Positions 35,910 to 45,509 of a DNA stretch of 45,682 nt are shown here, one piece after another. Position 1 is the stretch's first letter. Each line of letters starts with the position of its first letter. The notes under the pieces are model-generated. The model had not been told where the DNA came from. It searched no databases and saw nothing but the letters and a program-made list of their open reading frames with translations. The stretch is taken from positions 1-45,682 of the forward strand of contig NZ_QUNO01000039.1 in the NCBI RefSeq assembly GCF_003387475.1, given 5' to 3'. This DNA comes from Kutzneria buriramensis. Its GTDB lineage: Bacteria > Actinomycetota > Actinomycetes > Mycobacteriales > Pseudonocardiaceae. A program made the translations under genes and the position numbers.

Positions 35910-36464
35910 GTGCATCTCCGTTCGCCGATTACCGACCGGACGACGACGTCAGTGAAGATCGTGATCCTCGGCGGCCGACGAGCGGGCAAGACCGCTTTCC
36001 TGCGCTCGATCTCGGCGCCCCTGCCGTCGGCACTACTCGGGAGGGCCGACTTGATGGGACTCGACGCCGTGGATTTTGTCCGCGTATGGCTGGACGAGGA
36101 ACTGACGCTGCATCTGGTCGCGGCGGGCGGCCCTGCTTTCCCGTCGACGTGGCACCGGTTCGGGCACGGCGCGGTGGGAGCTGTGGTACTCACGGACAAC
36201 CGCCGGCTGGCCGATGCGTACGGGGCGATCGACTTCATCACCGGGCAGGGGTTGCCGTACGTCGTAGCGGTCAACCGATTCAATCGGCAGCGGTGTGCTC
36301 GGCTTGCCGAAGTCCGTGCCGCGCTCAACGTCGGCGCCTCGGTGCCAGTCGTCGCGTGCGACCCCCGTGTCCCGGCGTCCGCGAGGCGGACCCTGATCGC
36401 ACTGGTCGAACACACGATAGACGAGCAAGCCTCGCACTCGCGGAGACTGTCATTCGGACTGTAA
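35910..36464 (+). CDS. Orphan conservon-type (CvnD-like) small GTPase
   Basis: 184 residues from GTG 35910, with AAAGG seven bases upstream. P-loop GGRRAGKTAFLR (21-32). The rest follows the CvnD layout: LDEELTLHLVAAGGPAF, HGAVGAVVLTDNRRLADAYG, AIDFI, GLPYVVAVNRFN, VPVVACDPR and SARRTLIALVEHTID. CvnD normally acts with a sensor kinase (CvnA), a roadblock protein (CvnB) and a DUF742 protein (CvnC) at the membrane; none is adjacent. Two motifs are altered: the usual G3 region (FGTPGQ-like) reads VAAGGPAF, and the T-T-TTVAMDFG switch is absent (LMGLDAVDFVRV). It may bind nucleotide without normal hydrolysis. Confidence 0.83.
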   Translation: MHLRSPITDRTTTSVKIVILGGRRAGKTAFLRSISAPLPSALLGRADLMGLDAVDFVRVWLDEELTLHLVAAGGPAFPSTWHRFGHGAVGAVVLTDNRRLADAYGAIDFITGQGLPYVVAVNRFNRQRCARLAEVRAALNVGASVPVVACDPRVPASARRTLIALVEHTIDEQASHSRRLSFGL

Positions 36465-36927
36465 GACAGCGGCGACGGCGTATCCGCACCCGAACGCAGG
36501 TGCCGTAGCGACGGTCGGATGATCGTCATTGGCGTGCGCCGGCGGGACGAGGCGTGCGCCGCGCCGGGCGCCGGCGCCTAGTTCGCGCCGAAGAACAGGA
36601 GGCCGAGGTCATCGCTGGCCACCTGGACATCCGCCCGCGGTTCGTTGTATCGGACAACCTGATCGAGCGGGACTTCGGCGTGTTTACCCACGGAACAAGA
36701 GCCTCGTGAGGAAGCGGTGGGTGCGAGCTGTGCCGCTGGACGGGGAACGCGACAAGGGCTGGGTCGAAGTCAAGGTCAACGCCTCTAACAGTTCGTCGAT
36801 GCCCCGAACACCCTCGTCAAGCCCCCTCTCTGTCCCTCGACCGCGGCCACTGCATCAATGTCTCGACGGACGGCCATACCCGGTGCACCGGCGACAGCGT
36901 CACGGCGGATGCCCCCCGAAGTGACGC
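36465..36927. other. Gap
   Basis: No assignable gene. A short plus-strand stretch (HLDIRPRFVVSDNLIERDFG, about 36620-36680) reads like protein but has no recognisable family or start. Confidence 0.35.
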
Positions 36928-37182
36928 TCAGGCGATCGGCGTCGCGACGGCGCCGCCCACCGCCACCACGAACTTGGCCACATCGGCCGCCTCCAGTTCC
37001 GCCCACTCGCCCGGTGGCAAGCGGAAGCCGACACGACCGCCGGGCAGCCGCACCACGGTGATCGTCCGCTGCCGATCGACGGCGTCCCAACACCGGATGA
37101 CATGTGTTTTGTTCGGATAAGGCACCACAGCACCACCTTTCAGCTTCACGCGCACTCGCCCGACGATCGTATCGATTGACAC
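36928..37182 (-). CDS. Small hypothetical protein, 84 aa
   Basis: GTG 37182 starts MSIDTIVGRVRVKLKGGAVV, followed by PYPNKTHVIRCWDAVDRQR, TITVVRLPGGRVGFRLPPGE and WAELEAADVAKFVVAVGG. No signal peptide or membrane segment. The alternation of strands and charged turns looks like a genuine small folded protein. The ribosome binding site is weak (GGTCGGC). No family recognised. Confidence 0.5.
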   Translation of the reverse strand: MSIDTIVGRVRVKLKGGAVVPYPNKTHVIRCWDAVDRQRTITVVRLPGGRVGFRLPPGEWAELEAADVAKFVVAVGGAVATPIA

Positions 37183-37615
37183 GCCGACCGGAACGAGATA
37201 AAGATCTCACACGCCTTCCTGCGGAACAAATTCCGAGCTTCGCAAACAAAGGATGCAGTCATGACGGGTTACGGACTAGTCGCGACCGTGATCAGGCTTC
37301 CGACTTTCACCAGTCAGGTGTGCCACGCCCGTCACCAGAGGCAGGCCACCCAGGTGCCGGAACAATTAGCAGGCTACGGTACACCCGCGCCACGGTCGGC
37401 GTGGACGAGGTGTCAACCGCCCCGTCTCGGCATATCTCGGACAGTATTCCGAGAAACGCCGAGCCGTCGGAGAAGTGCTCGCCGGCTGTCGAATATCAAG
37501 CCCGCTCGCGGCGTTACACTGCGATCAACCACGCCTGTCGACAACGCCAGCGCCGAGTGCACGCATTGTGCGCGAGAGGGATACGCGATTGATGTCTGCG
37601 CAGGGAGAAGTACCG
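37183..37615. other. Gap upstream of the third PucR-type regulator
   Basis: No gene recognised. A small inverted repeat CTCGGA-CAGTAT-TCCGAG lies near 37436-37453, possibly an operator, and the regulator's leader follows. Confidence 0.35.
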
Positions 37616-38701
37616 GTGAACACCATGCACGCCGATATTTGGTACGGCGTGCTCGGCGAACTCGATCGACTACCCCCAGCCCGGCGCAGAAAAGCCGACA
37701 ACGTGGTGCGGCTGGCCATCAGGCTGCTCTGCTCGGTGGACCCGACGCGCGATCAGTGGGACGCGCGTGAGCTTGCCGCCGTCCACACCATGGGCCATGG
37801 TTGGGCCGTCGAGGGATGGCCGCTCGACCAGCTGCTCGAACTGCTCGGCAAAGTCTGTGGGGAGGCCGTCGTCGTGTGGGCACAGGTCTCAGAGATCACC
37901 ACCGAGCGGTACAAGGCGTTCACGGAGACAGGCAACCGTTTCATGCGGACGCTGTTACGCGGCTACCAGGAGGTTCCGCCCTCGACCGCGGCGCGCGGCG
38001 CGGGCAATCCTCAAGTGGCGAGGGCACTGCTGCGGGGCCAGGCCGCACCCGATGGAGAGAACCTCGCTCCGGCGTACACGGTCATGGCCTTCCGCACGCT
38101 CACACCACAGCCGACCAAATCCGTTCTGGCCGGAGAACTCAGGCCCGGCGTGCTCACCGTGCTGTGCCCATGGGGCGGATACGCCCTTGTGCCCGCGGAG
38201 GACGAACGCTCGGGGCACGCCGAGTGCACGCGGATCCATGCCCTGCTGCCGGAGCCGAGCTGGGCCGGCGTTTCATGGCGTGAGACCGGTCAGCTGCCAG
38301 CGGGCCGGATCGAAGCCGTCGACGTGGTCGCTTCGGCGCTAGCGTCCCGACGTCCCCCTGGTTGCTACCTGCTTGGCGATGTGTTGGTGGAGTACGCGGT
38401 GCTGGCCCAGCCGTCGGTCGCCACCATGCTCGCCGCGAAGATCGAACCCGTCACACGCCATCCGACGCTGCTCACCACGCTGCACGCGCTGGTGGCTACC
38501 GACGGCAACAGATCCAAGGCGGCAGCCGACCTGATCATCCACCGCAGCACCTTGGACTACCGGCTGCGGAAGATTCAACAGCTGACTGGGTACGACCCGA
38601 CATCGTTGCGGGAGCTACAGATCCTCAGCACCGCGCTCGCGGCACACGAGGCAACCGTCTCTCCCCTCCCCCCACTGTCCACAGACAACGGCAGCGAGTA
38701 A
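37616..38701 (+). CDS. PucR-type transcriptional regulator (third, divergent)
   Basis: 361 residues. GTG 37616 has AGGGAG at good spacing; ATG 37592 is in frame, 8 codons earlier. N-terminal helical region (ILGELDRLPPARRRKADN-like; here WYGVLGELDRLPPARRRK), a middle with TVMAFRTLTPQP and GVLTVLCPWGGYALVP, and FLIEYAVL-like LVEYAVLAQPSVATML before the C-terminal PucR helix-turn-helix (TDGNRSKAAADLIIHRSTLD, then YRLRKIQQLTGYDPTSL). It shares the C-terminal architecture with the two paralogues at 9815 and 39505 but is clearly more distant. Effector and targets unknown. Confidence 0.9.
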   Translation: MNTMHADIWYGVLGELDRLPPARRRKADNVVRLAIRLLCSVDPTRDQWDARELAAVHTMGHGWAVEGWPLDQLLELLGKVCGEAVVVWAQVSEITTERYKAFTETGNRFMRTLLRGYQEVPPSTAARGAGNPQVARALLRGQAAPDGENLAPAYTVMAFRTLTPQPTKSVLAGELRPGVLTVLCPWGGYALVPAEDERSGHAECTRIHALLPEPSWAGVSWRETGQLPAGRIEAVDVVASALASRRPPGCYLLGDVLVEYAVLAQPSVATMLAAKIEPVTRHPTLLTTLHALVATDGNRSKAAADLIIHRSTLDYRLRKIQQLTGYDPTSLRELQILSTALAAHEATVSPLPPLSTDNGSE

Positions 38702-38722
38702 CACCAGAACAGCGCGAGGCCC

Positions 38723-39010
38723 ATGAGCCACCATCGGACAACGACTTCTCGCCGTCGGCGCGACCACGATCGCGCCCCCTGGCGCCGCGCTGCTCGCGCC
38801 CCGCTTCCGCGGCCGACAACGGCCACCTACCTGCTGGTGGTCAACAGGTCTGGTTCGGAGTGGAAGACTTGCTACTGGGTGTGCGACCAGGGCGGCGGGG
38901 AAATCGCTCCGGGCGCGGACCGGGAGTGGTGCATCCGGATCACCTCGTTGGGCAAGGTGCACGAAGCAACCGACCAGCCCCGTACGACGAGCCGATCACG
39001 GCGCACTGAA
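38723..39010 (+). pseudogene. Possible frameshifted small secreted protein
   Basis: ATG 38723 starts MSHHRTT; a one-base shift then gives a signal-peptide-like run (LLAVGATTIAPPGAALLAP). The first frame later resumes with a plausible mature part (ATYLLVVNRSGSEWKTCYWV, then CDQGGGEIAPGADREWC). The pieces fit a small secreted cysteine-containing protein broken by frameshifts. This is an interpretation of frame changes, not a family match. Confidence 0.35.
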
Positions 39011-39504
39011 GCCGACCTGCATCGGGCTGGCTTCCGTGCGTGCCGAAACAGCGCCTGCGCCGAACGGAAACCCCCTTTGTGGGCAAGGAAACTGACGCAC
39101 TGCAACTACCTCGCCGGGCATGGAGTCAGTCAGCGAAACGATGATCTGCACCGCGTCCGCGTACGCCGACGTGGTGCACCGATGCCCGCGGACGGCGACC
39201 GATCTGATCCGCTCAACGGGCGGCGTCACCTTGAACCGGCCGAGCAGACCACCGACGGGCTGCTCCTGTTCACCCCGGGGCAAGGCAGACGGCGTTCGGG
39301 TTTGCGCCGCAGCGTATGCGAGGCTCCCGGATCGGCTGCGGGCGGTGACGTGACCGCCGTCTCGTACGCCCTCGGGATCGATCGGCGCACGTTGGGGCAG
39401 ATCGAGCAGCTCCGCGGATGCTGTCCGAGCCAGTGCGCTGGGGCAGCGGTTATTGGCGACTGCCCTGACTGTGCGCCAAGCCCCCGGACACACCCGGCTC
39501 TCGG
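39011..39504. other. Gap
   Basis: No recognisable gene. The minus strand near 39070-39240 is open (VERIRSVAVRGHRC, VQIIVSLTDSMPGEVVAVRQ), but I cannot assign it. This is the convergent interval between two PucR-type genes. Confidence 0.35.
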
Positions 39505-40620
39505 CTATGAGCTGGGCGGCCGTCTGCGGATCGCCTTGACGGCCGTGCTCGACGTCATCGCGGCACTGAGCACCTGGGCGCCTCGGCCACTTGTCGGGTT
39601 GTACCCGGTGACCTCCTCGATGCGACGGACCCGGTAATCCAAAGTGGACCTGTGGATGAACAGCGCCTGCGCGGCCATGTTCCGGTTGAAGTCGAACTCG
39701 ATGAGCGCCAGTAGCGTCTCGCGCAGGATCTCGTTGGCCAGCAGCGGCTTGATAATCGCCACCAGGCTGTCGGTCACCGAGCTCTGCCGCAGCACGGCGT
39801 ACTCGATCAGGAAGTCGCGCAGACCGAACAGACCAGGCCGTCGACCCGAGGACAACGCCAGTGTCAGGATGTCGGCGGCCTCGTCGTACCCAGAGGCGAT
39901 CAGGTCCCGGGTGCGGTGTGCCATGGCGCACCAGGGTTCGCTACCCAGCTTGCCCGCGATGACGGCGAAGACACGCTCCGGGGGGTAGCCCCTCGAGCTC
40001 GGCACGAGCAGGATCCCGTCTCCGTCGACGATCGCGCCGAGCATCCTCAACTGCTCAACCTCGTCGAACAGCTCGAGCAGTCGGTGGTGCGCCAGGACTT
40101 CGGCCGGCCGCACCACGAAGATGTCATAACCATCGGCGAGATCGCGCTCGACGTCGGGCGGGATCTCGTCACCGGCGACCAGTCGTGGGACCAGCTCCTG
40201 CGTCGCCGACGCACCGGTCTGGCCGACCTGCTCGCCCGCGCCGGCGAACAGGTCGCGCAGCATGAGGTTGCCCGCGCTGACCACTGCGGGCAACACCTGC
40301 GGTCGCGTCGCGGCGACGTGATCCACCAGGTACGAGGTCAGGTGGCCGATGTGGTCGGCGGCCATGTCCGGCGAGCCGCCGGCCGCCGCGAGCGCATGGC
40401 CGGCCGCCCGCAACCGGCCACGTTGATCCGCGGCGGTCACCGCTGTTCCGTCCAGGATCCGCGTGTACACACGCGCCACCTCGCGGTACAGCACTCGGGC
40501 TGCGTGCCGAGCATCGGCCGGCAGCACATTGCGGCTGAGCCGGTCGGCGAGCGAGGTCAGTTCGTCGGCCGAGGCGGTCAGTTGCCGCTGCTGGCCAGGT
40601 CGATCTTCCAACACCGTCAT
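39505..40620 (-). CDS. PucR/CdaR-type transcriptional regulator (paralogue 2)
   Basis: 371 residues. ATG 40620 (MTVLEDRPGQ) follows GGAGGGG at ideal spacing; an open frame continues to 41028 but without coding character. Very close to the regulator at 9815-10987. Shared blocks include KLGSEPWCAMAHRTRDLIAS (KLGSKPWCAKTHRTRDLIAS), GYDEAADILTLALSSGRRPG and FLIEYAVLRQSSVTDSLVAI. The helix-turn-helix EFDFNRNMAAQALFIHRSTL, then DYRVRRIEEVTGYNPTSGRG, differs at few positions, so the two may bind similar DNA. The upstream DNA is also related, including a GAGG-N5-CCTC motif at 40704-40716. Confidence 0.92.
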   Translation of the reverse strand: MTVLEDRPGQQRQLTASADELTSLADRLSRNVLPADARHAARVLYREVARVYTRILDGTAVTAADQRGRLRAAGHALAAAGGSPDMAADHIGHLTSYLVDHVAATRPQVLPAVVSAGNLMLRDLFAGAGEQVGQTGASATQELVPRLVAGDEIPPDVERDLADGYDIFVVRPAEVLAHHRLLELFDEVEQLRMLGAIVDGDGILLVPSSRGYPPERVFAVIAGKLGSEPWCAMAHRTRDLIASGYDEAADILTLALSSGRRPGLFGLRDFLIEYAVLRQSSVTDSLVAIIKPLLANEILRETLLALIEFDFNRNMAAQALFIHRSTLDYRVRRIEEVTGYNPTSGRGAQVLSAAMTSSTAVKAIRRRPPSS

Positions 40621-40703
40621 CGTGATGCCCCTCCACTCGGAACGGAGCGTACAAGCGAGTCGCGATTCATTCGACGAATTCGAGCGAGAACACGGTTCAC
40701 ATT

Positions 40704-40716
40704 GAGGAGTTCCCTC
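40704..40716. promoter_or_regulatory. Candidate operator upstream of PucR paralogue 2
   Basis: GAGGAGTTCCCTC forms a GAGG-N5-CCTC inverted repeat 84 bases before the ATG at 40620, within DNA repeated at 11954-12000. Position and conservation suit a regulator-binding site, possibly autoregulatory. Confidence 0.4.
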
Positions 40717-41514
40717 ACGAGTTGACGGCAACTTCGACAAGCTGAGCCCGCCGCCCTCGAGCCACGAAATCTCGCCAGGCCGGAGACCTGAACCTGGAAC
40801 GGCCTGATGTACCGGCGTACGAGAGTGGATAACCCGATTCCGGAAAGCGCGAACGTGTATCTGCCCACACGTGCCCGACGGTGCCTCCGACAGACGACCG
40901 CCGTTCATCCAGAGGGCGCAGTTCCCCTCCCGAATATCAAATCCAGCCCAAGCCTCGGTCGAGTTGACGTCGCTAGCGTGGCGACCTCTGCTCGACTCGG
41001 CACACCTCGCGTCGCCCAGTTGACACACAAACCGGCCTCCTAACGTCCATACGACCCCAGAGCATGATCATCATCACAGGCGAGGCGGCAGTCCGCGAAT
41101 CGCCAACTCACTGAAAGCTCGCCTTTGTCAATCCATTGGGCCTTAAACGAGACAGCTGGTAAGCACACGAGAAGATCGGATACGGGCTCCTCGTGACGTC
41201 CATCGGAGCGGCGGCAATGGACGTCACGACGAGTGCATCCGCGGGACCGACGAACCAATTCGTACTACCCGCCAACAAGTCCGTCATCCTGCGGGCCTGC
41301 GCGGCCGCCCTGGGCGGAAACGGGACCGAGGTCGGACACGACTGCCAGACCAGGGCGGCCGGCCAGAAGTTCCTGCACCTCAGACTGACGGAACCTCGCG
41401 TACCCGCCCATCACCGATGGCCTTCCATCCTCGACCTCGCGGCCGCGCTGACCACCATCGATGTCAGCTGGGCAATCCACAATCGCCCAGCGACCGACCC
41501 GGGGAAATCCCTCG
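40717..41514. other. Gap
   Basis: No gene that I trust. A plus-strand open frame (41193-41591) ends inside the neighbouring secreted-protein gene and crosses its terminator, so it is probably not real. Confidence 0.35.
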
Positions 41515-41542
41515 CGGTGCCGCGCTTCGCAGCGCGGCATCG
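41515..41542 (-). terminator. Hairpin terminator after the 41555-41968 gene
   Basis: CGGTGCCGCGC (41515-41525) pairs with GCGCGGCATCG (41532-41542), with one G-T pair, around TTCGCA. On the minus strand it lies 12 bases after the stop codon. Confidence 0.75.
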
Positions 41543-41554
41543 CTCCGGTGACGA

Positions 41555-41968
41555 TTACCTGGTGTTGCAGTTACTTCCCGTCGAATGCTGATTGAGGTCA
41601 ATACCATCTCCGGTGGAGACTTGGTCCACGATCCTGAAGCAGCGATTCATGTCGTTGTACCATGTGCCGAAAGTTTTTATACCGGTGATATCGACCTTGA
41701 ACGTAATTCCCCCATGATCCCCCGTGAGATAGAATTGGTTTCCATGTCCCGCAGTCACGTCGATTTTACAACTAAGCGAGGTGCCGGAGACAGTCACCGT
41801 AACATCCTCCCCACTGTGGTTCTGAAAATGCCACAGATTGCCACCACTGTCATTAGGGCAGGTGTTGGTAATGGAAGCGCTCGCCGAAGGGGCAACCACG
41901 GCCCCCCCGAGAGCGATGAAGCAGCCCGCGAAAAACGCGGCGCGCTTCCCGACAGTTTTGAAGTTCAC
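41555..41968 (-). CDS. Small secreted protein, 137 aa
   Basis: GTG 41968 lies five bases after GGAG. Signal peptide MNFKTVGKRAAFFAGCFIAL, cleaved near ASASA-S. The mature part is ~105 residues with four cysteines (NTCPND, LSCKID, NRCFRI, SNCNTR), strand-like repeats (GEDVTVTVSGTSLSCKIDVT; ITFKVDITGIKTF) and aromatic positions. It resembles small beta-sandwich extracellular proteins, but I recognise no family. It has its own terminator. Confidence 0.84.
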   Translation of the reverse strand: MNFKTVGKRAAFFAGCFIALGGAVVAPSASASITNTCPNDSGGNLWHFQNHSGEDVTVTVSGTSLSCKIDVTAGHGNQFYLTGDHGGITFKVDITGIKTFGTWYNDMNRCFRIVDQVSTGDGIDLNQHSTGSNCNTR

Positions 41969-42820
41969 TTCGACTCCATCTGGTAGTCAGACATCGGGTA
42001 CGTTGACACACTTACGCTCGACGTAACCGTTAGCCCGACGGTAATCGGAGCCCGGTCACGCCACACTACGCAACATGAGGAAAATCATTACCGCCATTTC
42101 GGAAAGTGGATTTACTCACGAGTCTGAACTGGGGCTTGTTACATGACGGCGGGGCACCTTGATCTCGACAGCGAGTCCATTGATCATAGTGGCATCTCGG
42201 CGAGATATCGGGCGGCGAGGGGGCAAACGCCTCATGCTCGCCGTCTCTGGACCTGACGGCCACACTGCCGCCGACGTGACCGCACACAGGCGGAAGAACG
42301 GCTGCACCGCATCACCCAGCACCGTTCCGTCAACCACCTCACCGGACTCCTACCCGAGCGGCTCCAGATCGATGACGAACGTCGGGGCACCCTCGCCGAC
42401 ATCGTCACCACCACCCGAGCCAGCCGCTACCCACATGGAGAATCAGCACGCGCCGGCTGGCACGAACCCCGTCGAAACCGAAGAGCCCACTACCGACCTG
42501 ACGGAACTGCCGGAAGCACCGGTGATCGGCGTACGCGTCCGCCCCATCAGCGGCCTGACCTCGGCGGCCCGTGCCGCATTCGCCGACGCCGTCCACCGAC
42601 ACTTGAGCGACCTGCCTGGTCAGCGCATCCCTCCTGCCGCAGTGTCTGCTTGACTGCCGACGTGGACAGTGGCACCGCCAATGCGTGACGGTCCACCATT
42701 CACGAAATTTCATCGGTTTTCTTCGGAATTCACTCGTTTTGCGGACGTTCCTCGCCCGTCATAGCGCGCGACACGGTAATAAACACAAGGTAAGCATTAC
42801 CAAGAAGAAAGAGTCGCGAA
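41969..42820. other. Gap
   Basis: No assignable gene. The plus strand at 42420-42650 is open with a Pro/Glu-rich stretch (ENQHAPAGTNPVETEEPTTD), but there is no start signal or family. The last part, which is AT-richer, is the promoter/leader of the truncated secreted gene at 42821. Confidence 0.35.
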
Positions 42821-42870
42821 ATGAGAAGGCGTTCCTTGGCCGCTGCGGCCATTGCCGTGGCGTTGGGGGG
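42821..42870 (+). pseudogene. 5' end of a secreted-protein gene cut by an IS5-family insertion
   Basis: ATG 42821, after AAGAAAGAGTCGCGAA, encodes MRRRSLAAAAIAVALGG, a typical signal-peptide start. The coding pattern stops near 42870, where the IS5-family element begins. The rest of the gene would lie beyond the element, outside the window. Confidence 0.65.
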
Positions 42871-43688
42871 ACTCAGAAGGTGTTTGAGATCCTGGCCGCT
42901 CCCGAGTACCACTGACCTCCGGCAAAGTCGATCAGATGGCACGCGACCACCGGTACCCCTCGGACCTGACCGACGCCGAGTGGGCAGTGGTCGAGCCCCT
43001 GCTACCGCCACCGACGGCGCATCCCCAAGGCGGACGCCGGGAGAAGCACCCACGTCGCGACCTCGTGGACGCGATCTTGTACGTGGTCCGCTCGGGCTGC
43101 TCCTGGCGGCAACTACCGGTCGACTTCCCACCCTGGGAGACCGTGTACTGGTACTGCGCGCCGTGAGGCGCTTCGTTGTATCCCCGGCGCAGCTGGGATG
43201 AACTCGGAGGGAGGTTCTTGGGTCACCTGGCTTACCTAGAGGCGAAAGCTGAAGGGGACAACAGCATGTCAGGGAAGCGGCGGCTGTCTGGAGGTGTCCA
43301 AGGCTTCGCGCCGCAAGACCCGCGCGATACGGCCAAAGCTGGATTGCTTGAAGCCCAATCCCCAGCGGCACAAGTAGAAACTCATCGGAACGGCACCTGG
43401 AACCGATGCTCTCGCCTTGCTGGGCCATGAATTATCTGGCCGGGCAACCTCCGAGGCGGGAGGCGCCTCCCAGCGAGGGCGGTCAAGGGGATGAGTGGGT
43501 GGCCTACGTCGCGCTCGACACGTACAGCGAGGACGTACCACGGGATCGCCTACGGGGCGCGAGCCCTATGGCGACGGAGTGCCCGTAGTAGTCGCAGGAG
43601 CAACGACCTGCCAGGGAGGTCGGGAGAGCCGGCCACAGGGCGAAGGGGCACAGGAGGACGAGACGTCCGACGACGGGAGGTATGCGTA

Positions 43689-45509
43689 ATGCAGAACGCC
43701 GAAACGGTGCTGGACGTCATCCGGGAACGCGGCAGGCGCGACCTGCCGTTGGAGAGGCTCTACCGGCAGCTGTTCAACCCGCAGTTGTTCCTCATGGCTT
43801 ATGGGCGCGTCTACCGGAACTCCGGTGCGATGACGCCGGGGGCCACCGGGGAGACCGTGGATGGCATGTCGCTGGCGAAGATCGTCGCGATCATCCGCGC
43901 GTTGCGCGCGGAGTCGTATCGGTGGACGCCGGTCAAGCGGGTTTACATCGACAAGAAGGGAACCCCCAAGAAGAAGCGCCCGCTTGGCTTGCCGACCTGG
44001 TCGGACAAGCTGGTCAGCGAGGTCGTGCGCGTGCTGTTGGAGGCGTACTACGACGTCCAGTTCTCCGATCGGTCCCACGGCTTCCGCCCCAGGCGGGGCT
44101 GCCACACTGCGCTGCAAGAGGTGGTGGGGCACTGGACGGGAACCAAGTGGTTCATCGAGGGAGACATCTCTGACTGCTTCGGCAGTCTTGACCACGAGGT
44201 CATGCTGTCGATCCTCGCGGAGAAGATCCACGACGGCCGTTTCCTGCGGCTGATCGGCCATATGCTCGAGGCCGGGTATTTGGAGGACTGGCGGTGGAAC
44301 GCCACGCTCAGCGGTGCGCCGCAGGGCGGGGTGGCCTCCCCGATCCTGTCCAACATCTACCTTGACCGGCTCGATCAGTTCGTTGAGCAGAAGCTGTTGC
44401 CGGAACACAACCGAGGCACGCAAAGACGGCATCATCCCGAGTACCACAGGCTCGACGGTCAGTCGTATTGGGCGATACGGCGGGGCGACCGCGCCACCGC
44501 GCGACGGCTCCGCCTGGCGAAGCGTCATCTGCCAAGCCTTGACCCACACGACCCAGACTTCCGCCGCCTGAAGTACGTCAGATACGCCGACGACTGGCTC
44601 CTCGGGTTCGCGGGACCAAAACACGAGGCCGAGGAGATCAAGACGCGGGTGAGGAAGTTCTTGCGTGATCAGCTCAAGCTGGAACTGTCCGAGCCCAAGA
44701 CCTTGATCACGCACGCCACCACCCAGGCGGCGCGCTTCCTCGGCTACGAGGTGAGGGCACAGCGATGCGACACGAAGCTCACCGGCCCAAGGCGTTCAGC
44801 CAGCGGCATCATCGGGCTCTTCGTGCCACGCAACGTGATCCGACAGCGCTGTGCGCCCTACATGAGCGGCGGGAAACCGATCCAGCGCGGTGTGCTCCTC
44901 CACGACAGCGACTTCTCGATCGTGGCCGCATACCAAGCGGAGTATCGGGGACTCGTCCAGTACTACATCCTGGCCCAGGACGTTTCCCGCCTACAGCGGC
45001 TGCGGTGGGTGATGGAGACGTCCATGCTCAAGACCTTGGCAAGCAAGCACAAATCGACCGTCACCCGGGTGGCTCGCAAATACAAGGCGACCATCGACAG
45101 GGAGGACGGGCCGCGGAGGTGCTTCGAAGTCGCCGTCGAGCGCGGGGCTGGGAGGAAACCACTGGTCGCTCGCTTCGGTGGCATTCCGCTCAAACGACAG
45201 CGCGCAGCGGTGTTGAAGGATTCAGAACCGATGACGCCTAACCGTGTCAACACCGCCGAGTTGGTGAAGCGGCTCCTGGCCGACAGGTGCGAGATATGCG
45301 GGTCGACGGATCGGGTGGAGGTCCACCATGTCCGGAAGCTCGCCGATGTCCAGCGCCCAGGCAGATCCGAGCGGCCCGTATGGGTGACACTGATGGCGAT
45401 GAGGCGACGTAAGACCCTGGTGGTCTGTCGCCCCTGCCACGAGGACATCCATGCTGGACGCGCAACCTTCTCCACTCGGAACCGACCTCTGGAGAGCGAC
45501 GTGCGGTGA
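43689..45509 (+). CDS. ltrA: Group II intron reverse transcriptase/maturase with HNH domain
   Basis: 606 residues; ATG 43689 lies eight bases after GGGAGG. N-terminal RT-0-like region, then RT motifs: KKRPLGLPTWSDKLVSEVVR (96-115), HGFRPRRGCHTALQ, WFIEGDISDCFGSLDHEVML, LSGAPQGGVASPILSNIYLD (208-227) and the catalytic YADD at 299-302. The maturase (X) region follows at ~400-520. A C-terminal HNH endonuclease (CEICGSTDRVEVHHVRKLAD, then CRPCHEDIHAG) makes it competent for target-primed retrohoming. The ltrA symbol is used generically. The last codons (ESDVR-stop) lie inside intron domain V, with the TGA at the start of its tetraloop region. No damage is seen. Confidence 0.95.
   Translation: MQNAETVLDVIRERGRRDLPLERLYRQLFNPQLFLMAYGRVYRNSGAMTPGATGETVDGMSLAKIVAIIRALRAESYRWTPVKRVYIDKKGTPKKKRPLGLPTWSDKLVSEVVRVLLEAYYDVQFSDRSHGFRPRRGCHTALQEVVGHWTGTKWFIEGDISDCFGSLDHEVMLSILAEKIHDGRFLRLIGHMLEAGYLEDWRWNATLSGAPQGGVASPILSNIYLDRLDQFVEQKLLPEHNRGTQRRHHPEYHRLDGQSYWAIRRGDRATARRLRLAKRHLPSLDPHDPDFRRLKYVRYADDWLLGFAGPKHEAEEIKTRVRKFLRDQLKLELSEPKTLITHATTQAARFLGYEVRAQRCDTKLTGPRRSASGIIGLFVPRNVIRQRCAPYMSGGKPIQRGVLLHDSDFSIVAAYQAEYRGLVQYYILAQDVSRLQRLRWVMETSMLKTLASKHKSTVTRVARKYKATIDREDGPRRCFEVAVERGAGRKPLVARFGGIPLKRQRAAVLKDSEPMTPNRVNTAELVKRLLADRCEICGSTDRVEVHHVRKLADVQRPGRSERPVWVTLMAMRRRKTLVVCRPCHEDIHAGRATFSTRNRPLESDVR

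Noticed and set aside
40621-41028. N-terminal extension of PucR paralogue 2
   Set aside because: The paralogue at 9815 starts at the equivalent ATG, and GGAGGGG precedes ATG 40620.
41193-41591. Plus-strand open frame of 132 codons
   Set aside because: Crosses the terminator and the 3' end of the opposite-strand secreted gene; no ribosome binding site or family.
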